Below, one piece after another: positions 18,940 through 27,342 of a stretch of 64,000 bases of DNA. The stretch is from contig NZ_AUMM01000005.1 of the NCBI RefSeq assembly GCF_000430685.1, forward strand, positions 1 through 64,000. Direction: 5' to 3'. The stretch is from Tuberibacillus calidus DSM 17572. GTDB taxonomy: Bacteria; Bacillota; Bacilli; Bacillales; Sporolactobacillaceae. Positions within the stretch are counted from its first letter, which is position 1; each line of letters opens with the position of its first letter. The translations under genes and the position numbers were made by a program. The notes under the pieces are model-generated. The model saw only the letters and a program-made list of their open reading frames with translations. It was not told the origin of the DNA and ran no database searches.

Positions 18940-18957
18940 ATCAGTCGATCTCTTTTT
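18928..18957 (+). terminator. Terminator overlapping the ezrA 3' end
   Basis: GAGGTCG pairs with CGATCTC through one G-U wobble. The TGA stop is in the loop and CTTTTTC follows. Confidence 0.6.
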
Positions 18958-19104
18958 CATTTGGGGTTGGGCGGCCAACTCGCCAATAAGCTGAATCTTT
19001 TGTTACCATTTTGACTGTTGCATGTGAAAAAATTGCTTGCTGGTGAGAAAATGGTGTATAGTGAATGGTTGATGGACCATGCCAAAGCTTATCCATTTTT
19101 ACGC

Positions 19105-19135
19105 TTGGAAAATAAGGAATCGGTTATGCTATGAT
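19105..19135 (+). promoter_or_regulatory. Candidate promoter of iscS-thiI
   Basis: An extended -10 TGCTATGAT ends at 19135, with TTGGAA at 19105-19110. The 19-bp spacer is long, so the extended -10 may matter more than the -35. Confidence 0.45.
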
Positions 19136-19177
19136 GCAGGATAAAGCTTTTGATGTATGATTTAAGGAGCAATCGTT

Positions 19178-20323
19178 ATGATATATTTTGATAACAGTGC
19201 GACTACGAAACCGTATCCCGAGGTATTGGACACTTACCGGACGGCAGCCGAACAGTTTTTTGCCAATCCATCCTCGATTCACAAACTCGGTGGCCGTTCA
19301 GAAGAATTACTGAAGAAATCACGAGAGCAGGCGGCTCAGCTTCTACGCGTCAAACCGCAGGAAGTGATTTTTACTTCCGGAGGCACGGAAGGCAATAATT
19401 TTGCGATTAAAGGTACAGCCTTCGCGTTTCGCCATCGCGGCAAACACTTGATGACAACACGTGTGGAACATCCAGCCAGTCTCCGGGCGTTTGAACAGTT
19501 GGAAGCGCTCGGTTTTGACGTCACTTACCTCGAAGTGGACCGTAACGGCCGCATTTCTTTAGATGATGTCAAAAAGGCTTTGCGTGAGGATACAATACTT
19601 GTTTCAGTCATCCATGTTAATAATGAACTTGGAACGATTCAACCCGTTAAGGAAATCGGTCAGTTGTTAAAAGATCGGCCGAAAACGCTTTTTCATGTCG
19701 ACCATGTTCAAGGCTTTACAAAAGTACCTTTAGATTTTCATGAGGCAAACATTGATTTATGCACGATCAGCGGCCATAAAATCCATGGGCCGAAGGGTAC
19801 GGGTATCCTTTATAAGCGTGAAGGCATCATGTTGAGCCCGCTCTTAGCAGGTGGTGGACAGGAATTCGGTTTTCGTTCGGGTACGGAAAACTTGCCAGCG
19901 ATCGCTGCTTTTGTGAAGGCCATGCGCTTGTCGCTTGAACGCGCCCAAAACGGCGGCATCGCCCGGCTGCGAAACATGACCGACCGTCTCCGCCAAGCAC
20001 TTGCTTCCCATCCGCTCTTATCTTTTAATACGCCGAGCGGAGCAAGCGCCCCACATATTTTAAATCTAACGGTCAAAGGCATACGTTCTGAGGTGCTCGT
20101 ACACGCTTTGGATCGTCAAGGGATCTATGTGTCGACGAAATCGGCCTGTTCCTCGAAAACTCAAGAACCGAGCGCCGTATTGCTCGCAACAGGATTGTCT
20201 GAAGAAGACGCTTCTCATGCCATTCGCATTAGCTTATCTTTTGAAAACACGATGGATGAAGTGGAAAGCTTTTTAGACATCTTTATGCAAACGATCGATA
20301 AATTGGAAACCGTAATGGAGTGA
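19178..20323 (+). CDS. iscS: Cysteine desulfurase (IscS/NifZ type)
   Basis: A PLP-dependent enzyme that takes sulfur from cysteine as a protein persulfide; here it is most likely the dedicated donor for ThiI. It has 381 residues, equal to B. subtilis NifZ. The PLP lysine is Lys201 in Ser-Gly-His-Lys-Ile-His-Gly-Pro-Lys-Gly, and the active-site cysteine is Cys324 in Ser-Ala-Cys-Ser-Ser. Both are intact. Also visible is Thr-Ser-Gly-Gly-Thr-Glu-Gly-Asn-Asn in the phosphate-binding region. It is tightly linked to thiI (5-bp gap), which argues for translational coupling and a role in 4-thiouridine and thiamine formation. AAGGAGCAA precedes the ATG. Confidence 0.94.
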   Translation: MIYFDNSATTKPYPEVLDTYRTAAEQFFANPSSIHKLGGRSEELLKKSREQAAQLLRVKPQEVIFTSGGTEGNNFAIKGTAFAFRHRGKHLMTTRVEHPASLRAFEQLEALGFDVTYLEVDRNGRISLDDVKKALREDTILVSVIHVNNELGTIQPVKEIGQLLKDRPKTLFHVDHVQGFTKVPLDFHEANIDLCTISGHKIHGPKGTGILYKREGIMLSPLLAGGGQEFGFRSGTENLPAIAAFVKAMRLSLERAQNGGIARLRNMTDRLRQALASHPLLSFNTPSGASAPHILNLTVKGIRSEVLVHALDRQGIYVSTKSACSSKTQEPSAVLLATGLSEEDASHAIRISLSFENTMDEVESFLDIFMQTIDKLETVME

Positions 20324-20328
20324 TCGCC

Positions 20329-21528
20329 GTGCAATATGATTCGATGATTTTAACATTTGGAGAAATGGCTTTAAAAGGAAAAAACCGAAATTCATTTACC
20401 GATTTGCTTTATAAACATGTCAAAAAACAATTGGCACCATTTCCTGATGTAGACATCAAAAAACATTTTGACCATATCGAAGTTGCTCTAAATGGCCGAC
20501 CCGCTGAGGACGTGGCGGAACGGCTTCGCCATGTGTTTGGCATCCACTCCATGCGCTGTGCCATTTCCGTTGAAAACGATTTAGAAAAAATTCAAGAAGC
20601 TGCTTTAAAAGTCGTGCGTGCCGAAAACGCCGAAGCGCGCACGTTTAAAATTTCCGCCAAGCGCAATAACAAACAATTTCCCATCAATTCCATGGAATTA
20701 AACCATAAAGTGGGAAGTTTTATTCTTAGAAATACCGAACACTTAAAAGTGGATGTGCATCATCCCGATTTGGAAATAAAAATTGAAGTGAGAAATACAA
20801 AAACGCGCATTTATGGAAAAACCTTTGCCGGCGAAGGAGGTATGCCGGCCGGTTCAGCAGGGAAAGTTCTTTTGCTTTTATCCGGCGGCATTGACAGTCC
20901 AGTTGCGGCTTATCAAATGATGCGCCGCGGGGCAACGGTAGAAGCCATTCATTTTCACAGCCCGCCATATACAAGCGACAGAGCAAGACAAAAAGTGGTG
21001 GATCTTGCGGAAAAGTTGCAGGAATATGCGGCTGTTGATCTAAAACTCCATATTGTCCCTTTCACCGAGGCGCAAATTGCGATTCGGGACAATGTGCCTG
21101 AGAATTATCGAATGACGATCATGCGCCGCGTCATGTTGCGCATTGCGGAAAAAGTGGCAGAAAAGCGCGGGGCGCTCGCTTTAGTTACCGGTGAAAGCCT
21201 TGGGCAAGTTGCGAGCCAAACGCTCGAGAGCATGAATACCATCAATGAAGTCACGAATCTGCCGGTGCTTCGTCCGCTTGTTGCGATGGATAAATTAGAC
21301 ATTATTCAAATCGCTAAAAAAATTGACACGTATGAGATTTCCATTCGGCCTTATGAAGATTGCTGTACGCTCTTTTTGCCGAGGCAACCGAAAACAAAAC
21401 CCGACCGCGCACACGCCAATCGTTTTGAAGCATATCTTTCGGTCTCTGAGTTGGTGGATCAGGCGATCGGTGGCATCGAAACCGTCGATGTCGGACGCAT
21501 TCAAGATGATTTGAGTTCGCTGTTATAA
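20329..21528 (+). CDS. thiI: tRNA 4-thiouridine synthase ThiI
   Basis: ATP-dependent sulfurtransferase that thiolates uridine 8 of tRNA and can supply sulfur for thiamine. It has 399 residues: an N-terminal ferredoxin-like and THUMP RNA-binding region (about 1-165), then the PP-loop Ser-Gly-Gly-Ile-Asp-Ser at 185-190 in the adenylating domain. The C-terminal rhodanese domain of the E. coli enzyme is absent, as usual in Bacillus, so sulfur must come directly from the adjacent cysteine desulfurase. The GTG at 20329 gives the MQYDSMILTFGE start expected from homologues and has TGGAG 8 bp upstream; a GTG at 20320 overlapping the iscS stop is the alternative. Confidence 0.93.
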   Translation: MQYDSMILTFGEMALKGKNRNSFTDLLYKHVKKQLAPFPDVDIKKHFDHIEVALNGRPAEDVAERLRHVFGIHSMRCAISVENDLEKIQEAALKVVRAENAEARTFKISAKRNNKQFPINSMELNHKVGSFILRNTEHLKVDVHHPDLEIKIEVRNTKTRIYGKTFAGEGGMPAGSAGKVLLLLSGGIDSPVAAYQMMRRGATVEAIHFHSPPYTSDRARQKVVDLAEKLQEYAAVDLKLHIVPFTEAQIAIRDNVPENYRMTIMRRVMLRIAEKVAEKRGALALVTGESLGQVASQTLESMNTINEVTNLPVLRPLVAMDKLDIIQIAKKIDTYEISIRPYEDCCTLFLPRQPKTKPDRAHANRFEAYLSVSELVDQAIGGIETVDVGRIQDDLSSLL

Positions 21529-21554
21529 AAGAAATAATTACCATAAGGAATACT

Positions 21555-21584
21555 GCATGTTTTCACCCCTTGTGAGTCATTCTA
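21555..21584 (+). promoter_or_regulatory. Sigma-G (forespore) promoter of the SASP gene
   Basis: GCATG at 21555-21559 and CATTCTA at 21578-21584, spaced by 18 bp, fit the sigma-G pattern. SASP genes are classic sigma-G targets. Confidence 0.6.
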
Positions 21585-21609
21585 TAGGTACACAAGGAGG
21601 TGAGACAAT

Positions 21610-21813
21610 ATGGCTAACAACAACAGCAATCAAATCTTGGTTCCTGGTGTAGAGCAAGCTCTTGATCAAATGAAACAAGAAATTGCCCAAGAATTCGGTG
21701 TACAACTTGGTCCTGACACGACTTCTCGCGCAAACGGTTCTGTCGGTGGTGAAATCACGAAACGTCTCGTTGCAGCTGCGCAACAACAACTTGCCGGCGG
21801 CCGTACCTTCTAA
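21610..21813 (+). CDS. sspA: Alpha/beta-type small acid-soluble spore protein
   Basis: A 67-residue protein made in the forespore that coats and protects spore DNA and is degraded at germination. The family signatures are visible: [11 protein letters not shown], containing the Glu/Phe cleavage region of the germination protease Gpr, and the C-terminal [10 protein letters not shown]. AAGGAGGTGA precedes the ATG. It is a single-gene unit between a sigma-G promoter and a strong terminator, located after thiI as in B. subtilis sspA. Confidence 0.95.
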   Translation: MANNNSNQILVPGVEQALDQMKQEIAQEFGVQLGPDTTSRANGSVGGEITKRLVAAAQQQLAGGRTF

Positions 21814-21837
21814 TATGTAATTGAATAAACCATGGCT

Positions 21838-21868
21838 GAGAGTGGCTTTCGGGCCACTCTCTTTTTTT
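21838..21868 (+). terminator. Terminator of sspA
   Basis: The perfect 9-bp stem GAGAGTGGC/GCCACTCTC with a TTTCGG loop is followed by seven T residues. Confidence 0.92.
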
Positions 21869-21913
21869 ATACGACGAGTCGCTCGCCTTCCCTTAAAAGG
21901 CTTGCACTGGGCT

Positions 21914-21988
21914 TTTTAATCAGGCAAGAATACGGATAACTAAGGTTCTGCTATCGCCTTAAAAGACATAGAAAAGCTATCTTCTTTA
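21914..21988 (+). repeat. Dispersed hairpin element, diverged copy
   Basis: By eye this aligns with the copy at 54846-54950: CAGGCAAG for CAGGCCAG, ATAACTAAGG for GCAACTAAGG, TCGCCTTAAAAG for TCGCCTAAAAGG, and TCTTCTTTAT for TCTCTTTAT. The stem bases have drifted so the hairpin is weaker. Confidence 0.45.
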
Positions 21989-22033
21989 TTTTTTATCGAC
22001 AAAAACTTACAAAAATTCCCTATGCCGTTAATC

Positions 22034-22062
22034 TTCAAAAAATTATATGGATTTCGTATAAT
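22034..22062 (+). promoter_or_regulatory. Sigma-A promoter of the acyl-CoA synthetase gene
   Basis: TTCAAA (22034-22039) and a perfect TATAAT (22057-22062) are 17 bp apart, 40 bp before the GTG start. Confidence 0.55.
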
Positions 22063-22102
22063 GGAAGGTGAGGAAAGACGAATAAGAAAGGGGAATTGGT
22101 TC

Positions 22103-23677
22103 GTGGAAAACTTAGTCGCACCCGAATTTTACAACCTGACGGAAGAAATCGAAAAACATGCGCAAGACCCGGACAAGCTGGCTTTGAAATATCTTGGGAC
22201 TGACGGCACGTTGGTCACCATGACCTATTCTGAATTGATAAAGAAAGCTAATCGTTTAGCTAATGGCTTGACCTCTCTAGGACTAGAGAAAGGTGATCGT
22301 CTTCTCATCATGATGCCCCGCGCGATCGATACATATGTTGCCTATATTGCTGCCCTTAAAGCGGGACTAGTTATCATCCCATCTTCGGAAATGCTCCGTC
22401 CCAAAGACTTGACTTATCGCTTAAATCATTCGGAAGCTCGCGCGATCTTAACGCATGAACGACTGACCAAAAACTTTCATGACGCTGACCTCACTGGCGT
22501 AGCGGTTAAAATCGTCGTCGGCAAAGCACCGTCTTCCGACTGGATTGTATATGAGGAATTATTAAAAACCCATTCGGATGTTTTTCAAGCCGTACAGACG
22601 CAAAAAGATGATATGGCCTTCATTTCCTATACATCCGGAACGACGGGAAATCCGAAGGGGGTCGTTCATGTTCACGCATGGGCCTATGCGCATTTACGAA
22701 CAGCTGCCAAAAGCTGGCTTGATATTCAACCTGAGGATACAGTTTGGGCGACAGCAGGTCCTGGATGGGCAAAATGGGTTTGGTCGCCTTTCGTCTCTAC
22801 ATTAGGTTCTGGGGCAACCGGTTTTGTCTATGGTGGGCCCTTTGACCCAGTCCGTTATTTGAGCATTTTACAGGACTTTAATATCAATGTGCTCTGTTGT
22901 ACACCGACCGAATATCGCTTGATGGCAAAAGTTGACAACCTCGCGGATTACAAGCTCCCGCATTTGCGCAGTGCCGTATCCGCCGGTGAGCCGCTCAACA
23001 TCGAAGTCATCGAGACCTTTAAAAAGCATTTCAACGTTCTCGTCCGCGACGGCTACGGCCAAACGGAAAACACGTTAATTGTCTGCACGCAGAAAGACAT
23101 GGTGCCGAAACCTGGTTCCATGGGCAAACCAACGCCGGGAAACCGCGTTGAAATCATTACGGAAGACGGCGATGCTGCGGATGTCGGAGAAGTCGGTGAC
23201 ATTGCCGTTCATATCAGCACCCCAGCCCTTTTTAAACGGTACTATAAAGATGAAGAACGCACGGCGCAAGCATTCAGAGGAGAATATTACATTACAGGTG
23301 ACCGCGCCCGAAAGGATAAAGACGGCTACTTCTGGTTTGAAGGGCGCCGCGATGACATTATCATCAGCGCGGGCTATACAATCGGACCCTTTGAAGTCGA
23401 GGATGCCTTAGTTAAGCACCCGAAAGTGAAGGAATGCGCTGTTGTGGCGAGCCCCGATCCGGATCGCGGGCATGTGGTGAAAGCGTTTATCGTATTGCGA
23501 AACCCCGATGACAAATCGGATCCCCATCTCGTCAAGGAACTGCAAGACCATGTGAAAACATTGACGGCACCGTATAAATATCCAAGAAAAGTGGAATTTG
23601 TCGATGACCTTCCAAAGACGACTTCCGGAAAAATTCGCCGCGTCGAGCTCAGGGCGCGCGAAAACCAAGCTCAATAA
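22103..23677 (+). CDS. ytcI: AMP-forming acyl-CoA synthetase (YtcI-like)
   Basis: A 524-residue ANL-superfamily ligase that activates a carboxylic acid to acyl-AMP and transfers it to CoA; the acid substrate (acetate, propionate or medium chain) cannot be told from sequence. Visible motifs are the phosphate loop Tyr-Thr-Ser-Gly-Thr-Thr-Gly-Asn-Pro-Lys-Gly, the Tyr-Gly-Gln-Thr-Glu core motif, the Arg-Lys-Asp-Lys-Asp-Gly-Tyr hinge area, and the C-terminal catalytic lysine in Thr-Thr-Ser-Gly-Lys-Ile-Arg-Arg. The GTG at 22103 follows AAAGGGGA; longer in-frame extensions run into the promoter. It stands next to sspA as ytcI does in B. subtilis. A separate acsA/acuABC cluster is not in the window. 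Confidence 0.87.
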   Translation: MENLVAPEFYNLTEEIEKHAQDPDKLALKYLGTDGTLVTMTYSELIKKANRLANGLTSLGLEKGDRLLIMMPRAIDTYVAYIAALKAGLVIIPSSEMLRPKDLTYRLNHSEARAILTHERLTKNFHDADLTGVAVKIVVGKAPSSDWIVYEELLKTHSDVFQAVQTQKDDMAFISYTSGTTGNPKGVVHVHAWAYAHLRTAAKSWLDIQPEDTVWATAGPGWAKWVWSPFVSTLGSGATGFVYGGPFDPVRYLSILQDFNINVLCCTPTEYRLMAKVDNLADYKLPHLRSAVSAGEPLNIEVIETFKKHFNVLVRDGYGQTENTLIVCTQKDMVPKPGSMGKPTPGNRVEIITEDGDAADVGEVGDIAVHISTPALFKRYYKDEERTAQAFRGEYYITGDRARKDKDGYFWFEGRRDDIIISAGYTIGPFEVEDALVKHPKVKECAVVASPDPDRGHVVKAFIVLRNPDDKSDPHLVKELQDHVKTLTAPYKYPRKVEFVDDLPKTTSGKIRRVELRARENQAQ

Positions 23678-23687
23678 ATCATTGTTC

Positions 23688-23729
23688 AAATGTTCCGTCG
23701 AACACTTGCGACGGAACATTTTGGTTTTT
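23688..23729 (+). terminator. Terminator of ytcI
   Basis: The perfect 12-bp stem AATGTTCCGTCG/CGACGGAACATT is followed by TTGGTTTTT. Confidence 0.88.
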
Positions 23730-23789
23730 ATGGACATTTTAATGTTTTAATTTTTGGTTTCCGGTTGATGATAAGAGTAGGGGAAGGGG

Positions 23790-24431
23790 GTGGCCGTCAT
23801 ACAGTTACTAGCCGCTATCATCATCCTCACGCTTTTCGGCCTCATTGTCCTTTTCTTTATCTTTGGCCTAATGCATGTCTATATAGATGTGAAAGTGATT
23901 GATTTTCATCTTGATTTGAAAGTCTCCTTGTATTTATGGAAATTACGCCTCACAACGTTTTCATTTTCTGACATAGCGGTCGACACCTCACGCTTTATTA
24001 AAAACAAAGCCGACGACGGAACATACGCGGAAGATAAGGCGGAGGCGACTTCAGCCCGCAAAAAGGTGGCCATACCCACTTACATAAAATATGATCTCGA
24101 AGCGCTAGGGAAGCTTTTAAACATGATCCACATCCATAAAATCAAATGGGCGACAACGATAGGTTTGGATGATGCTCAGCTCTCGGCCATTATCAGTGGG
24201 GTTATTTGGGCAATAAAGGGTCAGATTATGGCTTTTTTGTTTAACCGTATAAAGCAAGTGGAAAGGCCGATCATGGATGTGCGCCCTGTCTTTCAAGGAT
24301 GGGCATTCAGTACGCATTTTACGTGCATGATCAGTTTCCGTATTGGGAAAACTATCCTCGCAGTCTACCGGATCGCTAAAAGATGGAAAAGGAGGCAACG
24401 ACTATGCCAGAACATCCAATACAAGGCTTAA
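23790..24431 (+). CDS. ytfI: DUF2953 membrane-associated protein (YtfI)
   Basis: A 213-residue DUF2953 protein with one strong N-terminal transmembrane helix (about 3-28) and a mostly soluble remainder rich in beta/alpha pattern and basic residues. A second, weaker hydrophobic stretch lies around 135-155. The family is found in spore formers beside gerW and is thought to act in sporulation, but its biochemistry is unknown. The GTG at 23790 is used because it is next to an AGGGGA stretch. The gene overlaps gerW by 28 bp, so the two are surely cotranscribed. Confidence 0.83.
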   Translation: MAVIQLLAAIIILTLFGLIVLFFIFGLMHVYIDVKVIDFHLDLKVSLYLWKLRLTTFSFSDIAVDTSRFIKNKADDGTYAEDKAEATSARKKVAIPTYIKYDLEALGKLLNMIHIHKIKWATTIGLDDAQLSAIISGVIWAIKGQIMAFLFNRIKQVERPIMDVRPVFQGWAFSTHFTCMISFRIGKTILAVYRIAKRWKRRQRLCQNIQYKA

Positions 24432-24898
24432 TGAAGACGGCGCTGGAGAGCCTGCAAGAGATGACGGATGTCAACACAATCATCGGCGACCCGATCGAAA
24501 CACCCGACGGCAATGTTATTTTAACGGTCTCCAGAGTCGGGTTCGGATTTGCGGCGGGCGGCAGTGAATTCATGTCCGGTCAATCGGATGGCAATTCCCA
24601 AGGCGATTCCAGTCAAGGGGGATCTGGCTTGCCGTTTGGCGGCGGCTCGGGCGGCGGTGTATCGATTACCCCTATTGCTTTTTTAATCGTCGGACCGCAC
24701 GGTATTAAAACCATTCATTTGGATAACAGCACGCATATTTATGAAAAAATGCTCGATTTTGCCCCGCAGGTTGTTGATAAAATCCAGAATATGTTAAACG
24801 GTTCAAAAAAGATGAAGAGCCAAGGCAGTGAAGCACAAAATGGCCGCAGCGGCACCCGCCGGAAAACCAACCAAGAACAAGAGGACTATTTCAGCTGA
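24404..24898 (+). CDS. gerW: Spore protein GerW (YtfJ family)
   Basis: A 164-residue GerW/YtfJ protein, required in B. subtilis for normal germination of spores. The conserved core begins with His-Pro-Ile-Gln-Gly-Leu-Met, continues with Ile-Gly-Asp-Pro-Ile-Glu and Ser-Arg-Val-Gly-Phe-Gly-Phe-Ala-Ala-Gly-Gly, and is followed by a Gly/Ser-rich loop (about 60-85) and Pro-Ile-Ala-Phe-Leu-Ile-Val. A hydrophilic tail ends the protein. AAAAGGAGG before ATG 24404 lies inside the ytfI coding region, supporting coupled translation. The terminator stem includes the stop codon. Confidence 0.92.
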   Translation: MPEHPIQGLMKTALESLQEMTDVNTIIGDPIETPDGNVILTVSRVGFGFAAGGSEFMSGQSDGNSQGDSSQGGSGLPFGGGSGGGVSITPIAFLIVGPHGIKTIHLDNSTHIYEKMLDFAPQVVDKIQNMLNGSKKMKSQGSEAQNGRSGTRRKTNQEQEDYFS

Positions 24899-24926
24899 TT
24901 GCTGTTTTGCGATCAGCTTTTTATTT
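24892..24926 (+). terminator. Terminator of ytfI-gerW
   Basis: AGCTGAT (24893-24899, containing the TGA stop) pairs with ATCAGCT (24912-24918), followed by TTTTATTTTT. Confidence 0.8.
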
Positions 24927-24989
24927 TTATACACATGCTATATGGAAGAACTGAGGTTAAAAAGGCAAAAATCGTGAGCGGGCACGATG

Positions 24990-25150
24990 ACCATGCAGAA
25001 CTAGCCGTGAAAACGTCCAGAACGGCATTTATGCCCGTTTTTTAGCGAGGAAAGCCGCCTTGATCAGCATCTGTTCCAGAAAAACGAAAAATCTAGAGCT
25101 TACCATGAAAATCTGCCAAAGTGATGGTTAAGCCCGTTTTTTTTTTGCCC
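24990..25150 (+). repeat. Degenerate copies related to the 143-bp repeat family
   Basis: Two stretches (about 24990-25070 and 25085-25150) resemble the third unit of the array at 61.4-61.8 kb. Shared pieces are CAGAACT-N-GCCGTGAAAA with AACGGC and a T-rich end in the first, and CC-N-TGAAAAT-N-TGC with GTTAAGC and a T tract in the second. No gene is visible in the 347-bp gap between gerW and ytxK. Confidence 0.45.
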
Positions 25151-25245
25151 TAACAGGTGTCCGAGCAGCTCAAACAGTAAAATCTTTGAAGGAACCTCGT
25201 TTGTTGTATAAGATGGTGGTATAAGTTTTCATTGGAGGAATGGCC

Positions 25246-26220
25246 ATGGATGTCGTTCACGAATGGTTTGACGTATTGGACCGTTCAGCTGAGAAAATTG
25301 CCAAGCACACCGATGTCCCGTATCTAGAGGGACTTGTGATGACGGCAGACAACATCGTTTGGGAAAAGACAGACCCGGAGGCAATCGAGCGGGAATTGCA
25401 GACGCTTTACAAAAGGCTTTACCGTTTAGAAACGAGTGCTGAACAAGTAAGAAAAGCCCTTCAGCTTTCGATTCTCAAAGGGATGAAAAACGCGTCTCAA
25501 CCACAACATCAAATGACGCCAGATGCCGTGGCCTTATTTATAAGTTACCTCGTCAACAAATTCCCTTTAAAAGACGGTTGGACACTTTTGGATCCGGCAG
25601 TCGGAACAGGGAATCTCTTGACTTGTGTCTTGAATCATGCCCAAAAAAAGTACGGACAAGCCCAGGGTGTCGATGTTGATGAACTATTGATAAAACTTGC
25701 TCTATCTAGTGTCAATTTGCAGCAACACGATGTAGAGCTTTATCGCCAAGACAGTCTCCGGCCGTTACTCATCGACCCGGTAGATATTGTTCTATGTGAT
25801 CTGCCTTATGGTGTTTATTACGACAAGGAGAATGCCAAGCGCTTTAAGACGGCAACGACGGAAAAGCCTTTAAGCCAATTTTTGATGATCGAACAAGCAC
25901 TTTCGTATACCAAACCGGGCGGATTTCTTATTTTTATTATTCCGAACGATTTATTCGCGATGGACAATGACCGCTTGCTCCATGCGGTCATTCAAGAGGC
26001 GGGAATCGTCCTCGGGATTTTGCAACTTCCAAAAACCATGTTTCGTCATGCCGATTTTGCTAAAAGCCTTTTATTATTGCGCAAAAAAGGCGACGGGGTA
26101 AAAACTCCTCGGCAAGCATTACTAGCCGAATTGCCAAGTTTCAAAAACCGCGAGGCAATGACCGCGATGATGAGCCGCATAAATCAATGGTTCGGCGAAA
26201 ATTTTTCTGATGGTCAATAA
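25246..26220 (+). CDS. ytxK: Class I SAM-dependent methyltransferase (YtxK)
   Basis: A 324-residue protein whose fold resembles the N6-adenine DNA methyltransferase/HsdM class. The SAM site reads Leu-Asp-Pro-Ala-Val-Gly-Thr-Gly-Asn-Leu-Leu (about residues 118-128). The catalytic motif is Asp-Leu-Pro-Tyr-Gly at 185-189, equivalent to (N/D)PPY. An N-terminal helical region of about 85 residues precedes the catalytic part. The target of YtxK is unknown and no specificity subunit or endonuclease is nearby, so a restriction role is unlikely. ATG 25246 is placed 7 bp after GGAGG; the ATG at 25240 is too close. Confidence 0.88.
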   Translation: MDVVHEWFDVLDRSAEKIAKHTDVPYLEGLVMTADNIVWEKTDPEAIERELQTLYKRLYRLETSAEQVRKALQLSILKGMKNASQPQHQMTPDAVALFISYLVNKFPLKDGWTLLDPAVGTGNLLTCVLNHAQKKYGQAQGVDVDELLIKLALSSVNLQQHDVELYRQDSLRPLLIDPVDIVLCDLPYGVYYDKENAKRFKTATTEKPLSQFLMIEQALSYTKPGGFLIFIIPNDLFAMDNDRLLHAVIQEAGIVLGILQLPKTMFRHADFAKSLLLLRKKGDGVKTPRQALLAELPSFKNREAMTAMMSRINQWFGENFSDGQ

Positions 26221-26324
26221 CCATCCGCCGATTTTTCCCATTCGATGAGAGGGCAATCGGTGTCGGATAAACAACGGACTTAAGCCGGTGTTTTTTCATG
26301 CTTTTGGACCAGGAGGATCGCCTT

Positions 26325-26831
26325 ATGAGTGTTCATGAACATAAAAAACAAGCTCAAAAAACAGTAAATTGTGCGGTGTTAACCGTCAGTGATACGAGGG
26401 ATGAAAAAACGGACAAAAGCGGGGCGCTTATCATCGATATGCTCCAAAAAGCCGGCCACCATGTCGTTGACCGGAAAATCGTTAAAGATGAAAAGGATGC
26501 GATTTTAACGTCCCTAAACGCTTGGCTTGACCGTGACGGCATCGATGTGATTTTAACGAATGGCGGTACTGGAATCGCCAAGAGAGATGTCACGATCGAG
26601 GCTGTTGAAGCTTTGTTCGAGAAAACGATCCCGGGTTTCGGTGAATTGTTCCGGATGTTGAGTTACACAGAGGACATCGGATCGAGTGCGATGATGAGCC
26701 GGGCTAGCGCCGGAACGAGCCGAGGCAAAGTCCTTTTTTCGATGCCTGGTTCAAGTGGGGCGGTGCGCCTCGCCATGACGAAGCTCATTTTACCGGAACT
26801 CGCTCATGTCGTTTACGAACTCCACAAGTAG
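26325..26831 (+). CDS. moaB: Molybdenum cofactor biosynthesis protein MoaB
   Basis: A 168-residue MogA/MoaB-fold protein, which adenylates molybdopterin before molybdenum insertion. Recognisable are Leu-Thr-Val-Ser-Asp-Thr-Arg, Thr-Asn-Gly-Gly-Thr-Gly (the molybdopterin-binding loop) and the end Met-Pro-Gly-Ser-Ser-Gly-Ala-Val. AGGAGG lies 7 bp before ATG 26325, which excludes an upstream in-frame ATG at 26298. No other moa or moe gene is in the window; moaB also stands apart from them in B. subtilis, near ytxK. Its own terminator follows. Confidence 0.93.
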   Translation: MSVHEHKKQAQKTVNCAVLTVSDTRDEKTDKSGALIIDMLQKAGHHVVDRKIVKDEKDAILTSLNAWLDRDGIDVILTNGGTGIAKRDVTIEAVEALFEKTIPGFGELFRMLSYTEDIGSSAMMSRASAGTSRGKVLFSMPGSSGAVRLAMTKLILPELAHVVYELHK

Positions 26832-26865
26832 ATCCTAAGAGAAAAAACTCTTATATTCACGGAAT

Positions 26866-26896
26866 CCGGTCATTTGCGGAAAATGGCCGGTTTTTA
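26866..26896 (+). terminator. Terminator of moaB
   Basis: CCGGTCATTT pairs with AAATGGCCGG (one wobble) around a GCGGA loop, followed by five T residues. Confidence 0.85.
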
Positions 26897-27113
26897 TATG
26901 CCATTTTTCTCTAAAAATGTAATGAGATGGATCGAGGGGCTGAAGGCGATAGGACACGACACGCCATCGGAGAAGGTTCAGCTTTCATCCATCAGCTTTT
27001 AACGTTCAAAAGATCCCGCCATGCTAATAGCTTCGCCATACTCTTACATATCCCTATACATAATGAAGCAGACTATGAATAAGGCTTGCCACTAAACATA
27101 CGGAGGGATAATG

Positions 27114-27263
27114 ATGGCTGACCACAAAAACGTTCATTACGATCCGGAAGGTGAAAAAATCGTCCATCAGCAAATTACAGAATCTTACCAAAGCGGTGTC
27201 ATTGATCGCATACTAGAGAATGAAAAGCTTATCGCTGAAAAAGAGGAAAGCACAAGCCAATAG
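27114..27263 (+). CDS. Small acidic protein, 49 residues, unassigned
   Basis: A short gene with a strong binding site (CGGAGGGA) and tandem ATG codons at 27111 and 27114; the second has better spacing. The peptide is hydrophilic and charged, with the core His-Gln-Gln-Ile-Thr-Glu-Ser-Tyr-Gln-Ser-Gly and no membrane segment. That core recalls the DUF4025/YozQ type of small Bacillus proteins, but I am not sure of the family. A hairpin terminator 45 bp downstream makes it a free-standing transcription unit. The 280 bp before it hold only the moaB terminator and no clear promoter. Confidence 0.6.
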   Translation: MADHKNVHYDPEGEKIVHQQITESYQSGVIDRILENEKLIAEKEESTSQ

Positions 27264-27308
27264 TCGTGGCGGTACAGAATTTTTTCGGCGTGATGAAAAA
27301 GCGCTGGG

Positions 27309-27342
27309 GAGGGCTCCATTCGTTTGGATGCCCTTTCTTTTT
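27309..27342 (+). terminator. Terminator after the small gene
   Basis: AGGGC-TCCA pairs with TGGA-T-GCCCT with one bulged base, followed by TTTCTTTTT. The remaining gap to the next gene (27343-27507) shows nothing recognisable. Confidence 0.7.
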
